Both the position numbers and the translations under genes were made by a program. Below, one piece after another: positions 42,785 through 51,919 of a stretch of 64,000 nt of DNA (positions within the stretch are counted from its first letter, which is position 1; each line of letters starts with the position of its first letter). The notes below the pieces were generated by a model that had not been told where the DNA came from, ran no database searches, and saw only the letters and a list, made by a program, of their open reading frames with translations. This DNA comes from Pseudomonas sp. QS1027 (GTDB taxonomy: Bacteria > Pseudomonadota > Gammaproteobacteria > Pseudomonadales > Pseudomonadaceae): the NCBI RefSeq assembly GCF_002814235.1, contig NZ_PHSU01000026.1, positions 28,684 to 92,683 of the forward strand, given 5' to 3'.

Positions 42785-44068
42785 TCAGGCGTCAGGCGCG
42801 GCCTTTGCCTGCGGCTCGCTGTTCTCATAGATGTACAGCGGCTTGGATTTACCCTCGATCACGCTTTCATCGATCACCACTTTGCTCACCTCGGACTGCG
42901 AGGGGATTTCATACATGGTGTCGAGCAGAACGCCTTCGAGGATCGAACGAAGGCCACGGGCACCGGTTTTACGCTCCAGGGCACGCTTGGCGACGGATTT
43001 CAGTGCGTCGGCACGGAATTCCAGGTCAACCCCTTCCATTTCGAACAGCTTGGCGTACTGCTTGGTCAACGCGTTCTTCGGCTCGGTGAGGATCTGCATC
43101 AACGCAGCCTCATCCAGCTCGTCGAGCGTGGCCAGGACCGGCAGACGACCCACGAATTCCGGGATCAGACCAAACTTGACCAGATCGTCAGGTTCGACTT
43201 CACGCAGGGACTCACCGACCTTCTTGCCTTCTTCCTTGCTGCGCACTTCGGCGCTGAAGCCGATGCCGCCGCGGGTGGAACGGTTTTGAATGACCTTTTC
43301 CAGACCGGAGAACGCACCACCACAGATAAACAGGATGTTGCGGGTGTCCACCTGCAGGAATTCCTGCTGTGGGTGCTTGCGACCGCCTTGGGGCGGAACG
43401 GAGGCCACCGTGCCTTCGATCAACTTCAGCAAGGCCTGTTGCACGCCTTCACCGGAAACGTCCCGGGTAATCGACGGGTTATCGGACTTGCGGGAAATCT
43501 TGTCGATTTCGTCGATGTAGACAATGCCCATCTGGGCCTTTTCCACATCGTAGTCGCACTTCTGCAACAGTTTCTGAATAATGTTTTCCACGTCTTCACC
43601 CACATAACCCGCCTCGGTGAGGGTGGTTGCGTCGGCGATGGTGAACGGCACATTCAGCAGGCGAGCGAGGGTTTCAGCCAGCAAGGTCTTACCCGAGCCG
43701 GTCGGACCGATCAGCAGGATGTTGCTCTTGCCGAGCTCGACGTCGTCACTTTTCTTGTCACGCTGGTTCAGACGCTTGTAGTGGTTGTAGACCGCTACCG
43801 CCAGAACCTTTTTCGCACGCTCCTGACCAATCACATACTGATCAAGGATGCCGCTGATTTCTTTAGGCGAAGGCAATTTATGCGCGCTGCTTTCGGCCTG
43901 TGCTTCCTGCACCTCCTCACGGATGATGTCATTGCACAGGTCGACGCACTCGTCGCAGATAAAGACCGAGGGGCCGGCGATCAACTTGCGTACTTCATGC
44001 TGGCTTTTGCCGCAGAAGGAGCAATAGAGCAGCTTGCCGTTGTCCTCGCCGTTGCGGGTGTCAGTCAT
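42785..44068 (-). CDS. clpX: ATP-dependent Clp protease ATPase subunit ClpX
   Basis: A 427-residue AAA+ unfoldase. The N-terminal zinc-binding domain has four cysteines (YCSFCGKSQ and ICDECVDLC, residues 15-42). Walker A is GPTGSGKTLLAETLA near 120 and Walker B VYIDEIDKI near 185; the IGF-type loop for ClpP docking is GIGFSAEV near 270. It selects and unfolds substrates for ClpP. The ATG at 44068 opens MTDTRNGED. It follows clpP by 113 bases with a hairpin between. Confidence 0.97.
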   Translation of the reverse strand: MTDTRNGEDNGKLLYCSFCGKSQHEVRKLIAGPSVFICDECVDLCNDIIREEVQEAQAESSAHKLPSPKEISGILDQYVIGQERAKKVLAVAVYNHYKRLNQRDKKSDDVELGKSNILLIGPTGSGKTLLAETLARLLNVPFTIADATTLTEAGYVGEDVENIIQKLLQKCDYDVEKAQMGIVYIDEIDKISRKSDNPSITRDVSGEGVQQALLKLIEGTVASVPPQGGRKHPQQEFLQVDTRNILFICGGAFSGLEKVIQNRSTRGGIGFSAEVRSKEEGKKVGESLREVEPDDLVKFGLIPEFVGRLPVLATLDELDEAALMQILTEPKNALTKQYAKLFEMEGVDLEFRADALKSVAKRALERKTGARGLRSILEGVLLDTMYEIPSQSEVSKVVIDESVIEGKSKPLYIYENSEPQAKAAPDA

Positions 44069-44116
44069 TCGTTCGATCCAAATCCGATAGGCTTGCAACA
44101 CAAGATGAAGGCTATT

Positions 44117-44136
44117 GCGGGCTTTTTCAAGCCCGC
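44117..44136. terminator. Hairpin between clpP and clpX
   Basis: GCGGGCTT and AAGCCCGC pair around a 4-base loop, 45 bases after clpP and 49 before clpX. There is no clear T-run on the minus strand, so it may only reduce readthrough or set clpX mRNA ends. Confidence 0.5.
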
Positions 44137-44181
44137 TGGTGATCGGAACAGCCGACCAGCCCTATTTTGCGCTGCTTAATG

Positions 44182-44817
44182 TTAAGCGGGGCGCTTGTCG
44201 ATCACTTCGTCGATCAACCCGTAGTCACGCGCGGCTTCTGCGCTCATGAAGTTGTCACGGTTGGTATCGCGCTCGATTTCTTCAAGGGTGCGCCCGCTAT
44301 GCTTGGCCATCAGCGTGTTGAGACGCTCACGAATGAAGAGGATTTCCTTGGCATGGATTTCGATATCCGACGCCTGGCCCTGGAAACCGCCCAGTGGCTG
44401 GTGAATCATCACACGCGAGTTCGGCAGGCAGAAACGCTTGCCGTGGGCACCGGCCGTCAGCAGGAACGCGCCCATGCTGCACGCCTGACCGATACAGGTG
44501 GTCGACACGTTTGGCTTGATGAACTGCATGGTGTCGTAGATCGACATGCCCGCCGTCACCGAACCGCCCGGGGAGTTGATATAGAGATGGATGTCCTTGT
44601 CCGGGTTTTCCGCTTCAAGGAACAGCAGCTGCGCACAGATCAGGTTGGCCATGTAGTCCTCTACCGGGCCCACCAGAAAAATCACTCGCTCCTTGAGAAG
44701 GCGCGAATAGATGTCATAGGCGCGTTCGCCACGAGCGGACTGCTCGACAACCATCGGGACCAGACCGCCTGCGGCCTGGATATCAGAGTTCTGCTGAATA
44801 TAAGAATTACGGAACAT
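44182..44817 (-). CDS. clpP: ATP-dependent Clp protease proteolytic subunit
   Basis: A 211-residue serine protease. The catalytic triad is S114 (GQACSMGAF), H139 (VMIHQPLGG) and D188 (DTNRDNFMSAEAA). It forms a double heptamer and degrades proteins fed by ClpX or ClpA in the cytoplasm. The first residues form a short propeptide. It lies 92 bases after tig, with a hairpin between, and upstream of clpX, the usual order. Confidence 0.97.
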   Translation of the reverse strand: MFRNSYIQQNSDIQAAGGLVPMVVEQSARGERAYDIYSRLLKERVIFLVGPVEDYMANLICAQLLFLEAENPDKDIHLYINSPGGSVTAGMSIYDTMQFIKPNVSTTCIGQACSMGAFLLTAGAHGKRFCLPNSRVMIHQPLGGFQGQASDIEIHAKEILFIRERLNTLMAKHSGRTLEEIERDTNRDNFMSAEAARDYGLIDEVIDKRPA

Positions 44818-44857
44818 GCTCTGCAGTCACTCCCAAATAGTCATGTCTTGAATACGC

Positions 44858-44882
44858 ATAAGCCAGCACGAGGCTGGCTTAT
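44858..44882 (-). terminator. Hairpin after tig
   Basis: ATAAGCCAGC and GCTGGCTTAT form a perfect 10-base stem around a 5-base loop, 27 bases beyond the tig stop. The T-run is weak, so tig to clpP readthrough is possible. Confidence 0.65.
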
Positions 44883-44909
44883 GGTGTGTATTTCCAACGA
44901 GTCAGAAAA

Positions 44910-46220
44910 TCAGTCGGCTTGTGGAGCTTCCACCGGCTTGACTGCTTCTTCGTAGGAGACCGATTTATCGGTCACATTCGCCTTCTGCAGAACAGTATCC
45001 ACAACTTGTTCTTCCAGCACAACCGAACGGACTTCGTTCAGTTGCTGGTCGTTCTTGTAGTACCACGACACAACCTGCTCTGGCTCCTGGTAGGCCGAGG
45101 CCATTTCCTGGATCAGTTCACGCACGCGGGTTTCGTCTGGCTTGAGGTCGAACTGCTTGACCACTTCAGCCACGATCAGGCCCAGCACGACGCGGCGCTT
45201 GGCTTGTTCTTCGAACAGCTCGGCCGGCAGTTGGTCAGGCTTGATGTTGCCGCCGAACTGCTGAACGGCCTGCACGCGCAGACGATCCACTTCGTTGGAC
45301 AGCAGGGCCTTCGGCACTTCGATCGGGTTGGCGGCCAGCAGACCGTCCATGACCTGGTTCTTGACCTTGGATTTGATCGCCTGACGCAGCTCACGCTCCA
45401 TGTTCTTGCGAACTTCGGTGCGGAAGCCGTCGATGCCGCTTTCCTTGATGCCGAACTGGGCGAAGAAGGCTTCGTTCAGCTCAGGCAGGGTCGGTGCGGA
45501 CACGGTGTTGACGGTTACGGTGAACTCGGCGGTTTTGCCAGCCAGGTCCAGGTTCTGGTAGTCAGCAGGGAAAGTCAGGTTCAGAACGCGTTCTTCACCG
45601 GCTTTAGCACCTACCAGGCCATCTTCGAAGCCCGGGATCATGCGGTTGGAGCCCAGCACCAGCTGGGTGCCCTTGGCGGAACCACCGGCGAAGACTTCAC
45701 CGTCGACCTTGCCGACGAAATCGATATTCAGCTGGTCTTCGTTCTGGGCAGCACGATCGGCCACTTCGAAACGGGTGTTCTGCTTGCGTAGGATTTCCAG
45801 CATGTTGTCCAGGTCCGAGTCCGCCACGTCGGCGCTCAGGCGCTCGACAGCGATGGAGTCGAAACCGGCAACGGTGAACTCAGGGAAGACTTCGAATGTA
45901 GCAACGTATTCCAGGTCCTTGCCCTTCTCCAGCACTTTCGGCTCGACAGAAGGTTGACCGGCCGGGTTCAGCTTCTGCTCAACCACGGCTTCATAGAAGG
46001 AGGCCTGGATCACATCGCCCACGGCTTCCTGACGGGCATCCGCCTCGTAACGCTGGCGAATCACGCTCATTGGCACCTTGCCAGGGCGGAAGCCTGCAAT
46101 CTTGGCCTTTTGGGCAGTCTGCTGCAGACGCTTGTTGACCTGGGTCTCGATGCGCTCAGCTGGCACGGTGATGCTCATGCGGCGCTCAAGAGCCGATGTA
46201 TTTTCAACAGAAACTTGCAT
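44910..46220 (-). CDS. tig: Trigger factor
   Basis: A 436-residue ribosome-associated chaperone and peptidyl-prolyl isomerase. The ribosome-binding signature is FRPGKVPMSVIRQRY (around residues 45-60); the FKBP domain spans about 155-245 (VFAGGSAKGTQLVLGSNRMI, PGFEDGLVGAKAGEE); the C-terminal chaperone arms follow. It binds nascent chains at the exit tunnel. The ATG at 46220 opens MQVSVENTSALERRM, the standard start; an upstream frame is rejected. Confidence 0.97.
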   Translation of the reverse strand: MQVSVENTSALERRMSITVPAERIETQVNKRLQQTAQKAKIAGFRPGKVPMSVIRQRYEADARQEAVGDVIQASFYEAVVEQKLNPAGQPSVEPKVLEKGKDLEYVATFEVFPEFTVAGFDSIAVERLSADVADSDLDNMLEILRKQNTRFEVADRAAQNEDQLNIDFVGKVDGEVFAGGSAKGTQLVLGSNRMIPGFEDGLVGAKAGEERVLNLTFPADYQNLDLAGKTAEFTVTVNTVSAPTLPELNEAFFAQFGIKESGIDGFRTEVRKNMERELRQAIKSKVKNQVMDGLLAANPIEVPKALLSNEVDRLRVQAVQQFGGNIKPDQLPAELFEEQAKRRVVLGLIVAEVVKQFDLKPDETRVRELIQEMASAYQEPEQVVSWYYKNDQQLNEVRSVVLEEQVVDTVLQKANVTDKSVSYEEAVKPVEAPQAD

Positions 46221-46843
46221 GGATATTCCTCGTTGCACAGACGTTAGCTGGCCGTTTCCGACCCCAGAATCAAGGGCATGCATTCTAGTGGGTCAAACTC
46301 AAGAAGTCACCCTACTGAAAACGGGTAAAAAAACAGCAGGCAATTTATAGAAGCGGATGCACAATTGCACCTCGCCCCTGTAGCAAATACAGCCCATCAC
46401 GCCAGAGCTCTGCGCCGCCCCTTCTATCTATAGAAGAGACGGCCGATCATCGCCCCGACAACCGATCTCGCGAACAGAAGCGGCGGGCACCGCGGCATCA
46501 TCGAGCAACACAAATACGACGAAACGACCCGCCCTGCAGCCCCGGACATGCGGCTGCGCTGAAAACTCAAACCACTTGAACGAAAACGGCACAGCCCTTT
46601 TCAGGTGCTGCGCCGTTAACTGCTATTCAATAGCGGCACTCATCCGATACCTGCCGGATCAGTTCTACGCATTCAAAACCGGCGGGGATTCTAACGCCAA
46701 GACATTGAGAATGCTTGTTTTTTCTTGGCATCCGCGGCGACCCGGGGGTCATGGCAAGCACCCGACAGAACCCCGACCTGCGAGTTCTACGTTTTTAGAT
46801 GCAAAAAAAACGCCAGACGATGAGTCTGGCGCTTTTTCTAATA
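46221..46843. other. Gap of about 620 bases between tig and the tRNA operon
   Basis: No coding gene is supported. It must hold the tig promoter near 46230-46330. Two further structures are visible: an imperfect 10-base stem at 46585-46617 (AACGGC/GCCGTT with an inner CAGC/GCTG) followed on the minus strand by TTTT, and on the plus strand a hairpin at 46698-46717 followed by T6 (46718-46723). The second resembles an intrinsic terminator without an assigned transcript. In P. aeruginosa, as recalled, the parRS genes occupy this place. Confidence 0.55.
46803..46838 (-). terminator. Intrinsic terminator of the tRNA operon
   Basis: CGCCAGAC and GTCTGGCG (46811-46831) pair around a 5-base loop and the minus strand continues with eight T residues. 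It lies just after the last tRNA. Confidence 0.9.
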
Positions 46844-46920
46844 TGGGGTGGACGATGGGGATCGAACCCACGACAACAGGAGTCACAATCCTGTGCTCTA
46901 CCAACTGAGCTACGCCCACC
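46844..46920 (-). tRNA. tRNA-His (GUG), distal copy
   Basis: A 77-base tRNA with encoded CCA. The anticodon arm CAGGA-TTGTGAC-TCCTG gives GUG. The extra 5' G opposite C73, diagnostic of tRNA-His, is encoded. It is identical to the copy at 47145-47221 and is the last gene of the four-tRNA operon. Confidence 0.97.
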
Positions 46921-47003
46921 ATATTGCCTGTTCAAAAAAACCGATCAGATCGATCTTTTTGTTCAGTCTCACCAAAGCCAAACGACCCCGATGAAACTTT
47001 ATT

Positions 47004-47088
47004 TGGTGCGGATGAAGAGACTCGAACTCTTACGCCTCGCGGCGCTGGAACCTAAATCCAGTGTGTCTACCAATTCCACCACATCCGC
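47004..47088 (-). tRNA. tRNA-Leu (UAG)
   Basis: An 85-base type II tRNA with encoded CCA and a long variable arm. The anticodon arm is CTGGA-TTTAGGT-TCCAG, so the anticodon is UAG, reading CUA and neighbouring leucine codons. It sits between the two tRNA-His genes. Confidence 0.95.
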
Positions 47089-47104
47089 GCATGAAGCCTT
47101 TAAA

Positions 47105-47138
47105 GCAAAAACGCCAGACTGTTAATCTAGCGCTTTTC
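47105..47138 (-). repeat. Degenerate copy of the tRNA operon terminator
   Basis: CGCCAGACTGTTAATCTAGCG resembles the terminator at 46811-46831 at the same place relative to tRNA-His, but with a mismatched stem. It suggests a tandem duplication of tRNA-His with its terminator, whose inner copy has decayed to allow readthrough. Confidence 0.6.
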
Positions 47139-47144
47139 GAAATA

Positions 47145-47221
47145 TGGGGTGGACGATGGGGATCGAACCCACGACAACAGGAGTCACAATCCTGTGCTCT
47201 ACCAACTGAGCTACGCCCACC
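47145..47221 (-). tRNA. tRNA-His (GUG), proximal copy
   Basis: A 77-base tRNA, identical in sequence to the copy at 46844-46920, with the encoded extra 5' G and CCA. It lies 31 bases after tRNA-Arg in the direction of transcription. The short flanks (ATAT on both sides) are also shared with the other copy. Confidence 0.97.
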
Positions 47222-47252
47222 ATATTGCGTTACTTGTGCCAAAGCTGCCTAA

Positions 47253-47329
47253 TGGCGCACCCGGCAGGACTCGAACCTGCGACCATCCGCTTAGAAGGCG
47301 GATGCTCTATCCAGCTGAGCTACGGGCGC
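47253..47329 (-). tRNA. tRNA-Arg (UCU)
   Basis: A 77-base tRNA with encoded CCA. The anticodon loop CTTCTAA between CCGC stems gives UCU, which reads AGA and AGG, rare codons in a high-GC genome. It is the first gene of the operon. Confidence 0.96.
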
Positions 47330-47449
47330 CTTGTTAATCTGTACTCAGTGACGACTACAAACTAAGTGCTTCAATCTTGCTGAGCCAGACATCAACTCTG
47401 CTCGACCTTCTCAACCAGTGCTAGGCTATGCCCGACAAGCGCGACAAAT

Positions 47450-47476
47450 GTTATAGACGAGCCGAAAGGTCGTCAA
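47450..47476 (-). promoter_or_regulatory. Sigma-70 promoter of the tRNA operon
   Basis: On the minus strand TTGACG (47476-47471) and TATAAC (47455-47450) are separated by 15 bases, followed by a GC-rich stretch (GTCGCGC) where the discriminator would be. This pattern is typical of stringently controlled stable-RNA promoters, though the spacer is short. Confidence 0.6.
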
Positions 47477-47608
47477 CTCTTTTCTGAAAAAAATTCAGAT
47501 ATATAAAGGGCTTAGGGGAATATCCGGACCAAGCGCCTTTGCCCTCGCGCCACGACATGCGAGAATGCGCGCTCTTTTTCAACCCCTTTCGATGGTTAAT
47601 CACGCGTC

Positions 47609-48463
47609 ATGACTGCACAACTAATCGACGGCAAAGCGATCGCCGCCCGTCTGCGTCAGCAGATCGCCCAACGTGTCGCCGAGCGTCGCCAGCAGGGCCT
47701 GCGTACTCCGGGCCTCGCGGTGATTCTGGTCGGCAGCGATCCTGCCTCTCAGGTTTATGTTTCGCACAAGCGTAAAGACTGCGAAGAGGTCGGCTTCATT
47801 TCACAAGCCTATGACTTGCCCAGCGACACCACCCAACAGGCGCTCACCGACCTGATCGATCGCCTCAATGACGATCCGCAGATCGACGGCGTGCTGCTGC
47901 AACTGCCGCTGCCCGAACATCTGGATGCCTCCAGACTGCTGGAACGCATTCGCCCGGACAAGGACGTCGACGGCTTCCATCCTTATAACGTCGGTCGCCT
48001 GGCCCAGCGCATCCCGCTACTGCGTCCGTGCACCCCGAAAGGCATCATGGCCCTGCTGGAAAGCACCGGGGTCGACCTGTACGGGATGGATGCGGTGATT
48101 GTCGGCGCCTCCAATATCGTCGGTCGACCGATGGCCATGGAGTTGCTGCTGGCCGGCTGCACCGTGACCGTTACCCACCGCTTCACCCGGGACCTGGCCG
48201 GCCATGTCGGCCGCGCCGACCTGGTGGTGGTGGCCGCCGGCAAGCCGGGCCTGGTCAAGGGCGAGTGGATCAAGGAAGGCGCCATCGTCATCGACGTCGG
48301 CATCAACCGCCAGGAAGACGGCAAGCTGGTGGGTGACGTGGTCTACGAGACCGCCCTGCCCCGCGCCGGCTGGATCACTCCGGTTCCGGGCGGCGTTGGC
48401 CCGATGACTCGCGCCTGCCTGCTGGAAAACACCCTGTATGCCGCTGAAACGCTGCATGCCTGA
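47609..48463 (+). CDS. folD: Methylenetetrahydrofolate dehydrogenase/cyclohydrolase
   Basis: A 284-residue bifunctional enzyme interconverting 5,10-methylene- and 10-formyl-tetrahydrofolate with NADP. The catalytic lysine lies in YVSHKRKDCEEVGF near residues 52-65; the substrate loop is DGVLLQLPLPEHLD near 95-108; the NADP site is VIVGASNIVGRPMAMELL near 165; the ending TPVPGGVGPMTRACLLENT is the family signature. It supplies one-carbon units for purines and fMet. It is divergent from the tRNA operon. Confidence 0.97.
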   Translation: MTAQLIDGKAIAARLRQQIAQRVAERRQQGLRTPGLAVILVGSDPASQVYVSHKRKDCEEVGFISQAYDLPSDTTQQALTDLIDRLNDDPQIDGVLLQLPLPEHLDASRLLERIRPDKDVDGFHPYNVGRLAQRIPLLRPCTPKGIMALLESTGVDLYGMDAVIVGASNIVGRPMAMELLLAGCTVTVTHRFTRDLAGHVGRADLVVVAAGKPGLVKGEWIKEGAIVIDVGINRQEDGKLVGDVVYETALPRAGWITPVPGGVGPMTRACLLENTLYAAETLHA

Positions 48464-48507
48464 AGCCAGGAAACTTTCAGCGCCACCATGGCGCTGAAAT
48501 GCCTCCA

Positions 48508-48539
48508 ACAAAAAACCGCCAAATTGGCGGTTTTTTGTT
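48508..48539. terminator. Bidirectional terminator between folD and cysS
   Basis: An A-run, the stem ACCGCCAA/TTGGCGGT and a T6 run make a symmetric hairpin that serves both convergent genes. Confidence 0.92.
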
Positions 48540-48561
48540 TTCACAGGATCAGGACTCCGGC

Positions 48562-49944
48562 TCAGTCAGCCAGGCGCCAGGTCGTCCCGCCCTTGCCGTC
48601 TTCCAGCACCACGCCCATGGCGGTGATCTGGTCGCGGATGCGGTCGGATTCCGCCCAGTCCTTGTTGGCCCGCGCCGCCAGGCGCGCCTGGATCAGCGCT
48701 TCGACTTCAGCTCCATCGACCCGCCCTTCGGCGCCCGCCTGCAGGAAGTCATCGGCCTCCAGTTGCAGGACACCGAGCACGCTGGCCAGCTCTTTCAGAC
48801 GTGCCGCCAGACCGGCCGCCGCCGCCAGATCGCTCTCGCGCAGACGGTTGATCTCACGCACCATCTCGAACAGCACCGCACAGGCTTCCGGCGTGCCGAA
48901 GTCGTCGTTCATCACCCGGGTGAAACGCTCGACGAACGCCTCGCCACCGGCTGCCGGCACATTCGGCAGGCCTTTCAACGCATGGTAGAAACGCTCCAGG
49001 GCGCCCTTGGCATCCTTGAGGTTGTCTTCCGAATAGTTGATGGCGCTGCGGTAGTGGCTCGACACCAGCAGGTAACGCACGACTTCCGGGTGATACTTGT
49101 CCAGCACGTCGCGAATGGTGAAGAAGTTGTTCAAGGACTTGGACATCTTCTCGCCATTGATGCGGATCATGCCGCAGTGCATCCAGGCATTGGCGTAGGT
49201 CTTGCCGGTGGCCGCCTCGCTCTGGGCGATTTCGTTTTCATGGTGCGGAAACTCCAGGTCGCTGCCGCCGCCATGAATATCGAAGGTCTCACCCAGGCAG
49301 CAGGTGGACATCACCGAACACTCGATATGCCAGCCAGGACGCCCGGCGCCCCACGGCGACTCCCAGCTAGGCTCACCGGGCTTGGTGCCTTTCCACAGGA
49401 CGAAATCCAGTGGATCTTGCTTGGCTTCGTCGACTTCGATCCGCGCACCGATGCGCAGGTCTTCGATTTTCTTGCGCGACAGCTTGCCGTAGCCCATGAA
49501 CTTGGCGACGCGGTAGTACACGTCGCCATTACCAGGGGCGTAGGCGTAACCCTTGTCGATCAGGGTCTGGATCATGGTCAGCATGCCCGGAATATGATCC
49601 GTGGCGCGTGGTTCCATGTCCGGCTTGAGGATGTTGAGGCGCGCCTCGTCCTCATGCATCGCGGTGATCATGCGCTCGGTCAGCGCGTCGAACGACTCGC
49701 CGTTTTCGTTGGCCCGATTGATGATCTTGTCGTCGATGTCGGTGATATTGCGCACGTACGTCAGGTCATACCCGCTGAAACGCAACCAGCGGGTCACCAG
49801 GTCGAAGGCCACCATGCTGCGGCCATGGCCCAGGTGGCAGTAGTCATACACGGTCATCCCGCAGACATACATACGCACCTTGTTGCCATCCAGGGGCTTG
49901 AAAACTTCTTTGCTCTTGCTGAGCGTGTTGTAGATCGTTAGCAC
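48562..49944 (-). CDS. cysS: Cysteinyl-tRNA synthetase
   Basis: A 460-residue class I aminoacyl-tRNA synthetase. It contains the zinc/cysteine-binding start (YVCGMTVYDYCHLGHGRS; the HIGH motif is HLGH), the HIECSVMSTCCLG and HGGGSDLEFPHHENE zinc region, and KMSKS in GEKMSKSLNNF near 267. It charges tRNA-Cys in the cytoplasm. It lies 18 bases after glnS on the same strand, so the two synthetases are probably cotranscribed. Confidence 0.97.
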   Translation of the reverse strand: MLTIYNTLSKSKEVFKPLDGNKVRMYVCGMTVYDYCHLGHGRSMVAFDLVTRWLRFSGYDLTYVRNITDIDDKIINRANENGESFDALTERMITAMHEDEARLNILKPDMEPRATDHIPGMLTMIQTLIDKGYAYAPGNGDVYYRVAKFMGYGKLSRKKIEDLRIGARIEVDEAKQDPLDFVLWKGTKPGEPSWESPWGAGRPGWHIECSVMSTCCLGETFDIHGGGSDLEFPHHENEIAQSEAATGKTYANAWMHCGMIRINGEKMSKSLNNFFTIRDVLDKYHPEVVRYLLVSSHYRSAINYSEDNLKDAKGALERFYHALKGLPNVPAAGGEAFVERFTRVMNDDFGTPEACAVLFEMVREINRLRESDLAAAAGLAARLKELASVLGVLQLEADDFLQAGAEGRVDGAEVEALIQARLAARANKDWAESDRIRDQITAMGVVLEDGKGGTTWRLAD

Positions 49945-49962
49945 AACGGCTTCCTTAAAGAA

Positions 49963-51660
49963 TCACTGGCCCCACGAATCACGCAAGGTCACGGTACGGT
50001 TGAAGACCGGAGCACCGGGTTTCGAGTCCTTGATATCCGCGCAGAAGTAACCTTCGCGCTCGAACTGGAAACGGTCTTCCGGCTGTGCATTGCCCAGCGA
50101 GGGTTCAGCACGACAACCAGTGAGAACTTGCAGCGAGTCAGGGTTGATGTTGTCCAGGAAACTGGCGCTGTCTTCGGCCTTTTCGGGGTTGGCCGAGCGG
50201 AACAGGCGATCGTACAGGCGCACTTCGCATTCGACGCTCGCCGCCGCCGGCACCCAGTGGATCACGCCCTTGACCTTGCGGCCTTCGGGGTTCTTGCCCA
50301 GGGTTTCCGGATCGTAGGAGCAGCGCAGCTCGACGATATTGCCGTCGGCGTCCTTGATCGCTTCGTCGGCACGGATCACGTAGCTGCCGCGCAGGCGCAC
50401 TTCACCGGTCGGCTCCAGGCGCTTGTAGCCCTTGGGCGGCTCTTCCATGAAGTCTTCGCGATCAATGTAGATCTCACGGGCGAACGGCAATGCGCGCACG
50501 CCCATGTCTTCTTTCGGGTGGCGCGGCAGTTCGAGGTTCTCGACCTGGCCTTCCGGGTAGTTGGTGATCACGACTTTCAGCGGACGCAGCACGCACATGG
50601 CCCGCGGCGCGCTGTGGTCGAGGTCGTCACGGATGCTGAATTCCAGCATGCCGAAGTCCACCACGCCGTCGGAACGGTTGGTGCCGACCATTTCGCAGAA
50701 GTTGCGAATGGATTTAGGCGTGTAGCCACGGCGACGGAAGCCCGAGAGCGTCGACATGCGCGGGTCGTCCCAGCCGTTGACGTGCTTCTCGTCCACCAGT
50801 TGCTTGAGCTTGCGCTTGCTGGTGATGGTGTAGTTCAGGTTCAGGCGGCTGAACTCATACTGACGCGGGTGCGCCGGCACGGGCAGGCTGTCCAGGAACC
50901 ACTCGTACAACGGACGGTGGCTTTCGAACTCCAGGGTGCAGATCGAGTGGGTGATGCCTTCGATGGCATCCGACTGACCGTGGGTGAAGTCGTAGTTCGG
51001 GTAGATGCACCACTTGTCACCGGTCTGGTGGTGATGAGCGTGGCGGATGCGATACATGATCGGGTCGCGCAGGTTCATGTTCGGCGAAGCCATGTCGATC
51101 TTGGCCCGCAGCACGCGGGCGCCGTCCGGGAATTCACCGGCGCGCATACGGGCGAACCAGTCGAGGTTCTCTTCCACCGAACGCTCGCGGAACGGGCTGT
51201 TCTTGCCCGGCTCGGTCAGGCTGCCACGGTATTCCTTGGCTTGCTCGGGGGTCAGGTCGTCGACGTAGGCCTTGCCGGCCTTGATCAGTTCCACCGCCCA
51301 GTCGTGCAACTGGTCGAAATACTGCGAGGCATAGCGCACTTCACCGGACCATTCGAAGCCCAGCCACTTGACGTCGCTTTCGATGGCGTCGATGTATTCC
51401 TGGTCTTCCTTGGCCGGGTTGGTGTCGTCGAAACGCAGGTGCGTGACGCCGCCGAACTCCTGGGCCAGGCCGAAGTTCACGCAGATCGACTTGGCGTGAC
51501 CGATGTGCAGGTAGCCGTTGGGTTCAGGCGGGAAGCGCGTCACGATCTGAGTGTGCTTGCCCGAGTCCAGGTCGGCCTGAATGATCGGGCGCAGGAAGTT
51601 GACCGGGACAGCCGGTCCGGTCTTGACGTTCGAGGTAGGGTCGACAGTGGGCTTGCTCAT
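49963..51660 (-). CDS. glnS: Glutaminyl-tRNA synthetase
   Basis: A 565-residue class I synthetase. The HIGH motif is in RFPPEPNGYLHIGHAKS near residues 42-58 and the KMSKS equivalent is TITSKRKLKQLV near 280; the C-terminal anticodon-binding beta-barrels follow. Possession of glnS fits a gammaproteobacterium that charges glutamine directly. It precedes cysS and is divergent from ppiB, with 259 bases between; a TATGAT -10-like hexamer lies at 51723-51718 on the minus strand. Confidence 0.97.
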   Translation of the reverse strand: MSKPTVDPTSNVKTGPAVPVNFLRPIIQADLDSGKHTQIVTRFPPEPNGYLHIGHAKSICVNFGLAQEFGGVTHLRFDDTNPAKEDQEYIDAIESDVKWLGFEWSGEVRYASQYFDQLHDWAVELIKAGKAYVDDLTPEQAKEYRGSLTEPGKNSPFRERSVEENLDWFARMRAGEFPDGARVLRAKIDMASPNMNLRDPIMYRIRHAHHHQTGDKWCIYPNYDFTHGQSDAIEGITHSICTLEFESHRPLYEWFLDSLPVPAHPRQYEFSRLNLNYTITSKRKLKQLVDEKHVNGWDDPRMSTLSGFRRRGYTPKSIRNFCEMVGTNRSDGVVDFGMLEFSIRDDLDHSAPRAMCVLRPLKVVITNYPEGQVENLELPRHPKEDMGVRALPFAREIYIDREDFMEEPPKGYKRLEPTGEVRLRGSYVIRADEAIKDADGNIVELRCSYDPETLGKNPEGRKVKGVIHWVPAAASVECEVRLYDRLFRSANPEKAEDSASFLDNINPDSLQVLTGCRAEPSLGNAQPEDRFQFEREGYFCADIKDSKPGAPVFNRTVTLRDSWGQ

Positions 51661-51919
51661 AGGATCCTTGGGCTTGCGGTTGCGCGGCCGGGGGCGGCCT
51701 GATCAATCAAAACGGGTATCATAGCCGATGCAATCAGGCAGCTGACAGTGGCGCGCCGAAAACGGCGGCTATTAATAGTGCAGGGATGAAAAAACCGCCT
51801 CGAAATTCCCGCGCCTCACGCTAAACTGCGCAACCTGGCGGATTTATGCCAGACCGGTTCGGCCCCGCGAGCGGTATCCGCATGCCGAAACCCACGAATT
51901 CCTTCAAAGAGTAGCCAAG

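Noticed and set aside
46576..47337. Several short plus-strand frames across the tRNA genes
   Set aside because: They consist of reverse-complement tRNA sequence; the repeated peptide GGRWGSNPRQQE is a known artefact of tRNA-His antisense.
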